Source: Flavobacterium pallidum (lineage in GTDB: Bacteria > Bacteroidota > Bacteroidia > Flavobacteriales > Flavobacteriaceae). Taken from it: a stretch of 64,000 nt of DNA. Positions 52,194-62,200 of this stretch are shown here, one piece after another. The stretch's first letter is position 1. Each line of letters opens with the position of its first letter. The translations under genes were made by a program, and so were the position numbers. The stretch is taken from the NCBI RefSeq assembly GCF_003097535.1, contig NZ_CP029187.1, forward strand, positions 3,038,001 through 3,102,000. The letters run 5' to 3'. A model generated the notes under the pieces. It was not told the origin of the DNA and made no database searches. It saw only the letters and a list, made by a program, of their open reading frames with translations.

Positions 52194-52294
52194 GCGAACG
52201 GGAAACGGCACGGCTTTAGCCCGGATGGAAGCGGCATCCTTTTTCTTTTTTCTTTAAAAAGAAAAAGATATAGCAGACAGCCGGAACAGCTCCT
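52194..52294 (-). repeat. Dispersed hairpin element, copy A2
   Basis: On the minus strand: GGAGCTGTTCCGGCTGTCTG then CTATATC, a CTTTTTC/GAAAAAG hairpin of different sequence from copy A1, then GGATGCCGCTTCCATCCGGG and CTAAAGCC. It sits between the divergent YeeE and DUF4199 genes. Confidence 0.7.
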
Positions 52295-52341
52295 GAAAAT
52301 TAAAATTATTCTGCTTATTTTTGAAACCGAAATTACATTAC

Positions 52342-52827
52342 ATGAAAAAATTTGCAATCGAAATCAAGTGGGCCATCAGGTATATTTTTATTTATATCGC
52401 CTGGATTTTCCTTGAAAAATATACCGGGGCGTATGATACCAATATTGAGAATTACATTTGGTATTCTCTGGGGTTCTATGTGCTTGCCTTCCTGATCTAT
52501 TTAATGGCCGTAAGGGAGAAAAAAACCGATTATTTCGCGAACAGCATGGATTGGAAGCAGGGCAGCATTTCCGGGATTTACATGACATTGTTCATTGCGA
52601 TCTTGATGCCATTTGCACAAATAGTGATCCAGAAATCGATTGCCCCGGAATTTTTCCCGAACATGATCAAACGCGCCATGGCTTCAAAAAATGCCAATCC
52701 ACAGGCGATTAAAGATTATTTCAGTTTCCCGGATTACATAACCCAGACGATTTTCCTGACACTTTCCGTCGGGATGATATACGCCACCGCGGCTTCACGC
52801 GTTGTTAGGAATAAACACCAAAAATAG
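52342..52827 (+). CDS. DUF4199 family membrane protein
   Basis: 161 residues from the ATG at 52342 (MKKFAIEIKWAIRYIFIYIA); the extra seven codons upstream are not conserved-like. Four TM helices (about 9-25, 38-57, 74-92, 134-151) with the soluble loop KSIAPEFFPNMIKRAMASKN between the last two. This is the DUF4199 pattern (TM 4, polar loop). Function unknown. The next gene starts 6 nt downstream. Confidence 0.75.
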   Translation: MKKFAIEIKWAIRYIFIYIAWIFLEKYTGAYDTNIENYIWYSLGFYVLAFLIYLMAVREKKTDYFANSMDWKQGSISGIYMTLFIAILMPFAQIVIQKSIAPEFFPNMIKRAMASKNANPQAIKDYFSFPDYITQTIFLTLSVGMIYATAASRVVRNKHQK

Positions 52828-52833
52828 AAAGCC

Positions 52834-53295
52834 ATGAGAATAAGCAACGGAATAATATTGGCTTTGGCCACAGCAACAGTGATTTCCTGCGTCAGTACCA
52901 AAAGCACCATCAGGAATATTGACAATAATGCGCCAGACATGGTGCTGCTGAAAGACAATACTTTTGAAATTAAGGAATACAGCAATGATCCGAAATATGG
53001 TTATGATAAGGACTACCCTATAAACGTATTTTATCTCGACATCAAAAACGACACCATCAATGCGGAGCGCTACCTTAATGCGCTTGCCGGACCGAACGGC
53101 GAAAAGCTGCGCTTCAGAAAACTTGAGGATTGCTGCCCCTACCCTACCAAGCGCAACGAAATTGGCGGCGTAGGGATGCTGCAGGTCTATGAAGCCGACT
53201 GGGACGGGCCGCACAAACCGGCAAAACTTTATATCAATATTTATGATAAAGGTGAAGTGAAAGTGCCTGTGGGGTTGACATTGAGGAGAAAGTAG
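52834..53295 (+). CDS. Small lipoprotein of unknown function
   Basis: 153 residues. Signal MRISNGIILALATATVISC then VSTKS (lipoprotein, no acidic export signal, so likely periplasmic-side). The body has the motifs LEDCCPYPTKRNEIGGVGML and YEADWDGPHKPAKLYINIYD. I recognise this as a recurrent Flavobacteria protein that is often mis-named 2-dehydro-3-deoxyphosphooctonate aldolase because it lies next to kdsA; it has no aldolase motif. The two vicinal cysteines may be functional. Located between DUF4199 and kdsA, with a low-complexity tract before kdsA. Confidence 0.7.
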   Translation: MRISNGIILALATATVISCVSTKSTIRNIDNNAPDMVLLKDNTFEIKEYSNDPKYGYDKDYPINVFYLDIKNDTINAERYLNALAGPNGEKLRFRKLEDCCPYPTKRNEIGGVGMLQVYEADWDGPHKPAKLYINIYDKGEVKVPVGLTLRRK

Positions 53296-53305
53296 CAGCT
53301 TTGCG

Positions 53306-53361
53306 TCTGAGTTGCTGAGTTGCTGAGAGGCTAAGAAACTCAGCAGCTCAGTACCTCAGTA
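53306..53361. repeat. Self-complementary GCTGAG tract
   Basis: Left part CTGAGTTGCTGAGTTGCTGA, right part CTCAGCAGCTCAGTACCTCA are near-complementary and could fold as a long hairpin. It lies between the lipoprotein and the kdsA promoter. Confidence 0.65.
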
Positions 53362-53403
53362 ACTTGTTTTCCCAATGTTCATCAAAAATTCATAATTCAT
53401 CAT

Positions 53404-53411
53404 TATCTTTG
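53404..53411 (+). promoter_or_regulatory. -7 box of the kdsA promoter
   Basis: TATCTTTG, an exact TAnnTTTG match, 21 nt before the kdsA ATG at 53433. Confidence 0.55.
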
Positions 53412-53432
53412 CACCTCAAAAAAGCAACACAG

Positions 53433-54251
53433 ATGGATTTAAACAATATCCCTAAAATCAAACATTTAGACAGTGGTAATTTCTTTCTTTTAGCGGGCCC
53501 ATGCGCTATCGAAGGAGAAGAAATGGCGATGCGCATTGCCGAGCGCCTTATTACCATTACAGATAATCTACAGATTCCTTACGTTTTCAAAGGTTCTTTC
53601 AAAAAGGCAAATCGTTCCCGGATTGACAGTTTCTGCGGTATTGGGGATGAAAAGGCATTGAAGATATTGCGTAAGGTATCGGAAACTTTTGATGTCCCGA
53701 CAGTAACCGACATCCATACGAATGAAGATGCTGCCATGGCTGCAGAATATGTGGATGTATTGCAGATTCCTGCGTTCCTGGTACGCCAGACGGATCTTGT
53801 TGTGGCTGCGGCAAACACCGGAAAAACAGTAAACCTCAAGAAAGGGCAATTTATGAGTCCGGAGAGCATGAAGCATGCGGTACAGAAGGTCTTGGACTGC
53901 CATAATGAAAACGTAATGGTGACCGACCGCGGAACGATGTTCGGGTACCAGGACATGATTGTCGATTACCGTGGTATCCCGACGATGCAGCAATATGCGA
54001 CGACCGTACTGGACGTAACACATTCCTTACAACAGCCAAACCAGACGGCGGGTGTGACCGGCGGACGCCCCGACATGATTGAAACCGTGGCCAAAGCGGG
54101 AATCGCCGTAGGCGTTGACGGGATTTTTATCGAAACGCATTTTGACCCGGCAAATGCCAAAAGCGATGGGGCAAACATGCTCCACCTGGATTATTTCGAG
54201 CCACTGATGCAGAAGCTTGTGGCCATCCGCAAAACCGTGAATTCATTTTAA
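53433..54251 (+). CDS. kdsA: 3-deoxy-8-phosphooctulonate (KDO-8-P) synthase
   Basis: Makes KDO-8-phosphate from PEP and arabinose-5-phosphate for the lipopolysaccharide core. 272 residues from the ATG at 53433 (MDLNNIPKIKHLDSGNFFLL); upstream in-frame codons lie before the promoter box. Motifs: LAGPCAIEGEEMAMRIAERL, VFKGSFKKANRSR, TDIHTNEDAAMAAEYVDVLQ, and EHRGTMFGY-like TDRGTMFGYQDMIVDYRGI and GGRPDMIETVAKAGIAVGVD. Complete. The next gene follows 21 nt downstream. Confidence 0.97.
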   Translation: MDLNNIPKIKHLDSGNFFLLAGPCAIEGEEMAMRIAERLITITDNLQIPYVFKGSFKKANRSRIDSFCGIGDEKALKILRKVSETFDVPTVTDIHTNEDAAMAAEYVDVLQIPAFLVRQTDLVVAAANTGKTVNLKKGQFMSPESMKHAVQKVLDCHNENVMVTDRGTMFGYQDMIVDYRGIPTMQQYATTVLDVTHSLQQPNQTAGVTGGRPDMIETVAKAGIAVGVDGIFIETHFDPANAKSDGANMLHLDYFEPLMQKLVAIRKTVNSF

Positions 54252-54272
54252 TTCTTATTATTTCCCACTACA

Positions 54273-55169
54273 ATGCTTAAAAATGTTTTTGCCTTTATGG
54301 CAGCGATGATGGTTTCCCAATACACTTTTGCGCAGGAAAACAGTCTCCCAAAAAAAGGTATTCCTGATAAGGTTGACAGTCGTTTTTCCAATGATAAATA
54401 TACGGCCCACAACAAAGGGAAATTTTTCGTTTCCTGGGGTGGCAACCGTGAGAGCTTCAGCCGTTCCGATGTGAGGTTTTGGGGCGATGGTTATGATTTT
54501 ACCGTGTATGACATGGAAGCGCACGACAAACCTAAGGGCTATCACCTTGATTATTTAAACCCGGGACGCATGACGATTCCGCAGACCAATTTCAGGATGG
54601 GGTATTTCATTAATGACCATTACAGCATTTCGATCGGTTGGGATCACATGAAATATGTGATGACACAAAACCAGATGGCGAATGTGACCGGCCATATCAA
54701 TTTACCTGCTTCGGAGGAAGGGTCGGTATTTAATGGGACTTATGATAATACTGATACAGAAATGAGCGAAGACTTCCTGCAATATGAGCATACGGACGGG
54801 CTCAATTATGTTAATACCGAATTTTCCCGTACCGATGACATTTCATCGTTGCTGACCATCGCGAATACGGATAAGATCCAGGTTAATGTAACCGAAGGTG
54901 TCGGTGCGGGATTCCTTTTCCCGAAGACCAATACAAAGTTACTGGGCCGCGACAGGCATGATGATTTTCATATCTCAGGGTATGGCGTATCATTAAAGAC
55001 TGGATTGAATATCACGTTCTTCAAGCATTTTTACATCCAGGGTGAGATTAAGGGCGGTTATATCGACATGCAGGACATCCGTACGACCAAAAGTGACAGC
55101 GACCATGCTTCGCAGCATTTCTTTTTCCTGCAGCGCATTATTGCGGTCGGTGGGATTTTCAGGGTGTAA
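54273..55169 (+). CDS. Predicted outer membrane beta-barrel protein
   Basis: 298 residues: signal MLKNVFAFMAAMMVSQYTFAQ, then a strand-rich protein with segments such as GKFFVSWGGNRESFSRSDVR, TNFRMGYFINDHYSISIGWD and GVSLKTGLNITFFKHFYIQG, and a C-terminal barrel-like strand RIIAVGGIFRV. This is consistent with an 8-strand or similar outer-membrane barrel with a large loop in the middle. I do not recognise a named family. It is 21 nt after kdsA, possibly co-transcribed, and followed by a terminator. Confidence 0.65.
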   Translation: MLKNVFAFMAAMMVSQYTFAQENSLPKKGIPDKVDSRFSNDKYTAHNKGKFFVSWGGNRESFSRSDVRFWGDGYDFTVYDMEAHDKPKGYHLDYLNPGRMTIPQTNFRMGYFINDHYSISIGWDHMKYVMTQNQMANVTGHINLPASEEGSVFNGTYDNTDTEMSEDFLQYEHTDGLNYVNTEFSRTDDISSLLTIANTDKIQVNVTEGVGAGFLFPKTNTKLLGRDRHDDFHISGYGVSLKTGLNITFFKHFYIQGEIKGGYIDMQDIRTTKSDSDHASQHFFFLQRIIAVGGIFRV

Positions 55170-55218
55170 GTGAAATTACCGTTTGCAGTTGCAGTCTTCA
55201 GTCAGACAATCACATATA

Positions 55219-55249
55219 AAACCAGCTGGTATTTCGGGCTGGTTTTTTT
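55219..55249 (+). terminator. Terminator after the outer membrane protein gene
   Basis: AAACCAGC-11-nt loop-GCTGGTTTTTTTA. Confidence 0.75.
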
Positions 55250-55299
55250 ATGCCCTGGCCTGGCGTCTTTAGGAGAAATTACCTGAAATGGACCTGGGA

Positions 55300-55372
55300 C
55301 CGCACCAGCGATCGAAGCAGGGTGCCGCGCACCGCGTAGAGCGCGGCCCGCAGGGGGCGCCAAAAAAATTAG
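55300..55372 (-). repeat. GC-rich element, copy C (divergent member)
   Basis: Minus strand: TTTTTTTGGCGCCCCCTGCG, then GGCCGCGCTCTACGCGGTGC and, further on, CACCCTGCTTCGATCGCTGG. It follows the order of copy B2 (GGGCGTGTCCCTGCGGGTCG ... TGCCGCTTCCATCCCTCACG) but is far less alike, so the assignment is tentative. Confidence 0.45.
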
Positions 55373-55416
55373 TCAAAACCGCTTTTGTTACAAAAATTAT
55401 ACTCTGCATATTTTTT

Positions 55417-55436
55417 TGTGATTTATACATATCACA
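55417..55436. promoter_or_regulatory. TGTGAT...ATCACA palindrome upstream of the large FnIII gene
   Basis: TGTGAT and ATCACA arms separated by 8 nt, about 75 nt before the start codon at 55511. Candidate operator; the spacing does not fit CRP. Confidence 0.35.
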
Positions 55437-55510
55437 GCGTATTTGTTAAGCAAAATGGCAAGAATACATCTTATCTTAGCAAAACATTAACAACATCTAA
55501 CAATTTATTT

Positions 55511-58500
55511 ATGAAAAAAATTACGCTATTGCTCTTTCTGCTTCTGAGTGCAGTGACGGGGTTTTCGCAGTGTATACGCACTTACAAGTACCCTTCCCAG
55601 ACTGTAATTTCGAATAATCTGGGAATGCCCCAGACTATATCGGATTCGAATTGGACAGTTGATGATTATGCACAAGTTTCCAACATTGCTGTTGGAAGCG
55701 ATTATGTTTTTACCTGCTCGATTGGCGCTACTGAAAATTACATTACGGTGACGGACCTGTCGGACAATATTATCGCTTCGGGCGAATCACCATTGACGGT
55801 CAATGCTATTGCTGCTGACGAGGTGAAGCTCCATTATTCTGACGATGCTGCGTGTGCGGGAAGTCAGGGAGGGCACACCACAACGCTGCAAATCATCCTG
55901 ACCTGCCCGGTTCCATTGAATGTGATGGTGACCAATATTTTGATGACCAGTGCCGATTTCATCTGGGAAGCCGGTGGCGCAGAAACTGCATGGGAAGTCC
56001 TGGTGCTGCCTGAAGGTTCGCCAAGCCCGGGGCCTTCAACTTCCGGAACACCCGTAACGACGATGTCTTACACTGCAACGGCATTGACACAGGCTACGGA
56101 TTATGTGTTTTATGTGCGGGCGAACTGCGGTTCTGAATTCAGCCCGTGGACCCTGGCAACCGATTTCACCACCGCGTGTAATGGAATCAGTGCGTTTAAT
56201 GAAAGTTTTGACGGCGTTTCGACTCCTGATTTGCCAACGTGCTGGAATACCATTATCAGAGGGGCTGAGTTGTCGGAATATGCGCAGATCGGTACTGAAA
56301 ATTTTGAGCCGGTCCATTCGGGCCCAAATGCAGTCCGATTGGACAATTCAGATTCTTCAGGTGATTATGACCTGATTCTGGTTTCGCCCAACCTATCAAA
56401 CCTTGGCGCCGGGACACACCGTATAAAATTTTATGCCAGTGGATTTGCCAACCTCCAGGTAGGAACCCTTGATAATTTCTCGGATTCGGCAGTATTTACA
56501 CCGCTTGAAGAAGTTTCGATAACCGAGGATGCAACACAATACACGGTTGACTTTTCAGGTTATACAGGTACTGATACCTATATTGGCTTCAGGATGAATT
56601 CGACTGATATTTACACCAGTATTTTTATTGATGACATCCTTTGGGAACAAAACCCAACCTGCCCGGATGTTACCGAAATTACAATACCTGCAATTGGCAC
56701 CGCAACAGCTACCGTAAGCTGGGTTGCCGGCGGTAGTGAAACGGCATGGCAGATTGCTGTAGGCCCTACATCGGTTAGTGACCCGAATACGCTTACACCA
56801 CTGGCTTCCGCAGATGTGAGCAAGGACATCACAGGATTAACAGACAATACGGATTACAAAGTATGGGTACGCTCTATGTGTGCCGGTGGTACCGATGCCG
56901 GTGCATGGATCGGGCCTGTTACCTTTACGACAGCCTGTTTGCCGATTGCCAATTTCTATGAAAATTTTGACAGCGTAAACACGCCTGAATTGCCGGGATG
57001 CTGGACAGCCATCCTGAGAGGGCCGACGATTTCGGATTATGCAACCATCAATACGGTAGATTTTGATCCGATCCATTCTGCTCCGAATTCGGTGGAAATG
57101 TACAATTCAAGTTCTGAAACTGCAGGAGCTGATGACATCATATTGGTATCTCCAAACCTTTCTACTCTCGGAAGCGGTACACACCGTATGAAATTTTACG
57201 CCAAAAATCCCGGAAGCCTGCAGGTAGGTACTATGGATATGAATTCCAATGACGGCATGTTCAGCATCATGGAAGAGATAACCACTACGTCGCAGACGGC
57301 ACAATACACTGTTGATTTCAGCTCCTATAGCGGCAGTGATACTTATGTAGCCATCCGTTTGAACAATTCAGATATGTATACTTCGATCGAGCTTGACGAT
57401 ATCAAATGGGAAGTCAATCCAAGTTGTCCTGACGTAACTGATGTAACTGTCCCTGCTACTACCATTGATGGCGCTACCGTAAACTGGATTGCCAACGGTG
57501 GGGAAGCGTCGTGGAATATTGCCGTAGGTCCTGCATCAACTACCGATCCGGACACGCTGACTTTCGTAACCTCAACTTCAGAAACCAAAGACATCACAGG
57601 TTTGACAGACAATACTGATTACAAAGTATGGGTAAGGTCGGTATGCGCCGGTAATGACAATGGCGCCTGGATCGGGCCGGTTTCATTTACGACCGCTTGT
57701 ATTGCTACGGCCAATTTCTCTGAAAACTTTGATTCAACCAATACAGGCGACCTTCCGGGCTGCTGGACAGCGATCCTGAGAGGGCCGTCGATTTCAGAAT
57801 ATGCCAATGTTGGCGTAGTGGATTGGACAGAAGTACATTCAAATCCGAATTCGGTACAACTTAACAACGACAATTCGGACACTACCGGTGACAATGACGT
57901 GATATTGGTTTCTCCTAACCTTTCAACGCTTTCATTGGGTACATACCGTTTGAAATTCTATGCGAAATATACCGGGAATTTACAGATCGGTACGATGGAT
58001 TCCAATACGGATTCCGGTGTTTTCAACCTTGTTGAAGAGATTAGCACTGTGGATGCTGTTACGGAATATAAAATTGATTTTTCTACCTACACAGGGTCTG
58101 ACACCTATGTCGCCATACGTTTGAATTCAGGGCCTTACACGTCAATCTTCCTGGACAACATCGTTTGGGAAATTTCCCCGACCTGTCCTGATGTTACTGA
58201 AGTCATGGTAAATGGAGTAACCACATCCACAGCAGACGTATCCTGGGTATCTAACGGAACGGAATCACAGTGGCAGACTGCTTACACATTAGCTACTGTA
58301 AACGATCCTACGACCGCCACACCTGCTTCTTCCTCAAACCAATATGCTACCATTTCAGGACTTACACCTGCTACGCAATACAATGTGTGGGTACGTTCGG
58401 TTTGTGCCGGCGGTACAGATTTAGGGGCCTGGATCGGGCCTGTACAATTCAGCACACTTTGTGAGCCTGTCGGATTGCCTTTCGTTGAAGATTTTGAAAG

Positions 58501-59212
58501 CGCTACAGCACCAGGGCTGCCTATTTGCGGAAACGTTGTAAACTTAGGCGCAGGTAATGAATGGTATGTAGGAGACGGTGAAAATCAGGCTGTGGATGCA
58601 GGTTTTACCTCCAAAACACTGACATACATGTATGATTTCGATAACGGTGCCAATACATGGTATTTTACCGGCGGCATGATGTTGCAGGCAGGAGTTGATT
58701 ATAATATTTCTTACAGATACGGTGACAATGATGTTGATACTTTCACTGAAGACCTAAAAGTGATGGCAGGAACATCGCCTTCAGCAGATGACATGTCTAT
58801 TGATATTGCGAACTACAGTGCTATCAATTCCGGTGCTGCGATTCAGGAACTCATCACTTTCACTGTGCCTGCAGATGGCGTTTATTATTTTGGATTCAAT
58901 GCGTATTCATCTGCCAATCAATACTTTATTTATGTAGATGATATCCATGTTGATATTGCATTGTCAACCCCTGGCATCGAAAATGACAAATTCAGCTATT
59001 ATCCAAACCCTGTCAAAAACGTGTTGACATTAACCAATACGAAAAACATCACTTCCGTAGAAGTGTACAACATGATCGGGCAAAGACTGATTGTCAAGAA
59101 CGACAACAGTACGACTTCGAAAGTGGACATGTCTGCCTTGCCAAACGGCAGCTATGTAGTCAAAATGACTGCAGACGGCATGACCAAAACCGTGAAGGTA
59201 CTCAAACAATAA
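55511..59212 (+). CDS. Large T9SS-secreted fibronectin III / MAM-like repeat protein
   Basis: 1233 residues from the ATG at 55511 (MKKITLLLFLLLSAVTGFSQ, signal peptide). It is built from a repeating unit of about 253 residues: a FnIII domain beginning CPDVTEITI or a variant, with ATVSWVAGGSETAWQIAVG, followed by a MAM-like or jelly-roll domain with ENFDSVNTPELPGCWTAILR, ILVSPNLSTLGSGTHRMKFY and TYVAIRLNNSDMYTSI. Units start at DNA 55904, 56660, 57425 and 58184, 252-255 residues apart; the last one is shortened. A type A sorting domain (about 1160-1233) ends it. Probably an adhesin. Its 3' end is nearly identical to the next gene's. Confidence 0.85.
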   Translation: MKKITLLLFLLLSAVTGFSQCIRTYKYPSQTVISNNLGMPQTISDSNWTVDDYAQVSNIAVGSDYVFTCSIGATENYITVTDLSDNIIASGESPLTVNAIAADEVKLHYSDDAACAGSQGGHTTTLQIILTCPVPLNVMVTNILMTSADFIWEAGGAETAWEVLVLPEGSPSPGPSTSGTPVTTMSYTATALTQATDYVFYVRANCGSEFSPWTLATDFTTACNGISAFNESFDGVSTPDLPTCWNTIIRGAELSEYAQIGTENFEPVHSGPNAVRLDNSDSSGDYDLILVSPNLSNLGAGTHRIKFYASGFANLQVGTLDNFSDSAVFTPLEEVSITEDATQYTVDFSGYTGTDTYIGFRMNSTDIYTSIFIDDILWEQNPTCPDVTEITIPAIGTATATVSWVAGGSETAWQIAVGPTSVSDPNTLTPLASADVSKDITGLTDNTDYKVWVRSMCAGGTDAGAWIGPVTFTTACLPIANFYENFDSVNTPELPGCWTAILRGPTISDYATINTVDFDPIHSAPNSVEMYNSSSETAGADDIILVSPNLSTLGSGTHRMKFYAKNPGSLQVGTMDMNSNDGMFSIMEEITTTSQTAQYTVDFSSYSGSDTYVAIRLNNSDMYTSIELDDIKWEVNPSCPDVTDVTVPATTIDGATVNWIANGGEASWNIAVGPASTTDPDTLTFVTSTSETKDITGLTDNTDYKVWVRSVCAGNDNGAWIGPVSFTTACIATANFSENFDSTNTGDLPGCWTAILRGPSISEYANVGVVDWTEVHSNPNSVQLNNDNSDTTGDNDVILVSPNLSTLSLGTYRLKFYAKYTGNLQIGTMDSNTDSGVFNLVEEISTVDAVTEYKIDFSTYTGSDTYVAIRLNSGPYTSIFLDNIVWEISPTCPDVTEVMVNGVTTSTADVSWVSNGTESQWQTAYTLATVNDPTTATPASSSNQYATISGLTPATQYNVWVRSVCAGGTDLGAWIGPVQFSTLCEPVGLPFVEDFESATAPGLPICGNVVNLGAGNEWYVGDGENQAVDAGFTSKTLTYMYDFDNGANTWYFTGGMMLQAGVDYNISYRYGDNDVDTFTEDLKVMAGTSPSADDMSIDIANYSAINSGAAIQELITFTVPADGVYYFGFNAYSSANQYFIYVDDIHVDIALSTPGIENDKFSYYPNPVKNVLTLTNTKNITSVEVYNMIGQRLIVKNDNSTTSKVDMSALPNGSYVVKMTADGMTKTVKVLKQ
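55904..58500 (+). repeat. Four in-frame repeats of about 760 bp
   Basis: The units begin at 55904, 56660, 57425 and 58184 with 756, 765 and 759 bp spacing, so small indels have occurred, unlike the exact periods elsewhere in the window. Confidence 0.75.
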
Positions 59213-59267
59213 GTTTTAGATTTTAGATTGAAGAAGCCCCCGGTTTTAGGACTGGGGGCTTTTTTTA
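59027..59267 (+). repeat. Duplicated 3' end, copy 1
   Basis: 241 bp encoding the last part of the sorting domain, the stop codon, the 3' untranslated segment and the terminator. Copy 2 is at 63450-63690 in the next gene; I count five base differences, all synonymous, and none after the stop codon. Confidence 0.9.
59234..59267 (+). terminator. Terminator after the FnIII protein gene
   Basis: AAGCCCCC-loop-GGGGGCTTTTTTT, identical in sequence to the terminator after the following gene. Confidence 0.85.
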
Positions 59268-59294
59268 CCCAGAAACCAATTAAAACATTTAAAT

Positions 59295-62200
59295 ATGAAG
59301 AAATATCTTCTTTTATTACTGTTGCTCACAGCATCGTTTATGTATGCACAGAGAGAAAAACAACCCTATTGCATCACTGATGTAATTATGGAAAAATCCA
59401 TTAAGGAACATCCTGAAATAAAAGAAAGGATTGCTGCAATGAACCGCAAAGTTGCTGAATCAGACAAAAGAGCCTTAATGCGTTCCGGTTCTGAAATGAT
59501 AACAATACCGGTAGTAGTTTACATTTTGCATGCCGGCGTTAATAATCCTGAAAATATTTCTGATCCCCAAGTGCAAAGTCAAATGTCTGCACTGAATATG
59601 TACTTTAATCCATATGGCATTCAATTCTGCCTGGCTACCCGCGGTAATAATACGGCCAGCATCCCGCTGAAAAATACCTCAACAGATGTACAGAACACCC
59701 CAGGAATTATTCATGTGCTGGCACCCACACTGATTGATCATGACTATACCCCGGCAAATGCGAAAGCACTTATGAACACTGCACATCCATCAATATCCGA
59801 AGACAAATATCTGCGGATCTGGGTCGTCAGAAATATTACCGTGGAAGGCGTGCAGGGGACGGTAGGCGGTTATTCGATGTTCCCAGGTAATGAATTCCAG
59901 GGTGCTGTGATGGATTATAACTTTTTTGGGAATATCAGTACCTGTTCCGGATGCGATTTGAGAGCCAATTACGACCAGGGCAAAATCCTTGTCCATGAGG
60001 TTGGACATTACCTGGGGCTTCAGCATACTTTCTTCGAAAGCTGCTCCGGAATGAATGCGACAACCTGCAGCTATGAAGGCGATTTTGTATGCGACACACC
60101 ACCGGTACAGTCCCCCAACTGGGGATGTGTTGTGGGTACTAATTCCTGTAATGAGTCGCCCGATTTACCCGATAATATCCACAATTATATGGATTATGGC
60201 AACAGTGCGTGCCTGTATGAATTTACGCCCGGGCAGGTCACCCGTATGAAATCCATACTCGTAAATTACAGGTCAACCCTATTTTCCAATGACAACCTGA
60301 TTGCCACAGGTACCTGTGGTTTTGAAGGATTAATATCGGCAACCTTTACAGCTGATAAATATGCCATCTGCCATAACAATGCCATACAGTTTAGCGGAAT
60401 TTATCAGGACGATGTTTCGTATTCATGGGACTTTGGCGATGGCAATACCGGTTCAGGGCAGAATATCTCACATACCTATACGACTGGTTCGACCACACCC
60501 TATACCGTTACACTAACAGTAACCGATAATACAAAAACCGACACCTTTAGCGATATAGTATGGGTAACGCAATGTGCTCAATTACAAAAGCCAGATGCTT
60601 ATTGGTATCTTGGCTATAGCCATGGATTAAATTTCGCATCAGGTGTTCCTTCATACGATACTGGCTTTCCCGTAAATCATCCGGAAGTTTACAATGCAAG
60701 CTCACAATCCAGCACAACAGGCAGCCTCTTGTTTTATTGTAATGAAAATACTGTATGGGACAGCAATCATGCATTGGTTTCAAATGGACTTTTCCCGAAT
60801 GCCTATTATTCCACTACGAATTTAATTATCCCTAAGCCAGGTAATTCTTCAAAATATTACATTTTTACACTTGGTGGAAACACAAGTACAGGAGAATTGG
60901 ATGGATTGAGGAGAAATACAATTAATGCTAACGGAAGCAATATCTCCGCCGGTACGCTCAGGGAAGCCATAACCATCCCTATAGGACAGTCATATGATAT
61001 CGCAACAGATGGAGCCATTAGAGGGGCGATAGGCCTTACAGCAATTGAAAAATGCGACGGATATTGGATATTGGCATTGCTTAAGAAATCAAATAGTTAT
61101 TATATCACTGTTTATTCCTTAAGCAACGCAGCTACGAATGACATGACCTACATAGGTGCAGAAGCGCTTCCTGTAGGTAACTCCTATCCGGGGGAATTGA
61201 AGTTTTCACCAAACGGCAACAAACTATTGTATTTTTCATCAGGAGCGACCAATAGTTTATATAAAATGTTTCTCTATGATTTTGACAAAAACAGCGGTGC
61301 ATTGTCCAATCGTTTCGAAATCATAGCCGAGCAACCGTCAGTTTCGGTAGGCCCTGTTTCAGGCGTTTCGTTCAGCACTGATTCCAAATTACTATATATA
61401 ATTAACAATTCGGCAGATAGTATTGTGCAATATAATCTCAATGATATGGGTATGAATACTTCCAGACGTACTGTAGGGAAATTTTCACCTCTAATTGATG
61501 CTAAGGACATGCAGCTTGGTCCGGATGGCAAGATATATGTATCACGGACTAGTACACAGGAGCTTTATACGATCCACCGCCCTAATGCTTTAGCAACATC
61601 CGATAATACGAATGCCTGCTATTTTTCCTATCATGGGCCTAATACTACTCCTGTTGGCTCCAACTCCAACCGGCACCTACCAAACCCTCTTGATGCCAGG
61701 GCTGCGTCTGTTTATGATCCTACAGAAAAAATAAGCGTATATGCCACGCCTGGTGATTGTAACCGTTACAAATTTTTCCCGAATATTTGCGCTACCGGCT
61801 TCAAATGGGAGTTCAAAAATGTAACAACAAACCAGGTGGTATACAGCCCTATTGTAAATACACCGACTTACAGTTTCAGTATAACTGGAAATTATGTTAT
61901 TACCTTAAAGGACAGTAATGATCAGCCTATCGCAAGTACCAACCTGGCTATAAGCGCCCTGTCTCAGCCAATAGTGTTGGGAAGTACCACGACCTGCACA
62001 GCTGACCCAAACAGCATGACCAATAATTCCATACATCTTCAGCCCGGCGAAACGGCAGCGTGGAGCATCACTTCCGGGGCAGGTACATTTCAAAGTTCTC
62101 CAAACAATGCAGAGGTTTCCATACATTGGACTACGTTGCCTGCAACTTTATCAGTAACGATAACAAACTCCAATGGCTGCACTGCAACCAATACAAAAAA

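Larger units (their letters stand above)
55250..55510. other. Intergenic region with GC-rich element C and a palindrome
   Basis: No gene is seen. It carries element C (about 55300-55372), the near-palindrome TGTGATTTATACATATCACA (55417-55436) and an A/T-rich run into the start codon of the following gene at 55511. Confidence 0.5.

Noticed and set aside
52834..53295. Annotation as 2-dehydro-3-deoxyphosphooctonate aldolase
   Set aside because: It has a lipoprotein signal and no aldolase motif; the true KDO-8-P synthase is the next gene.
55417..55436. CRP-binding site
   Set aside because: TGTGA and TCACA are 10 nt apart rather than 6, and no CRP protein is known from the window.
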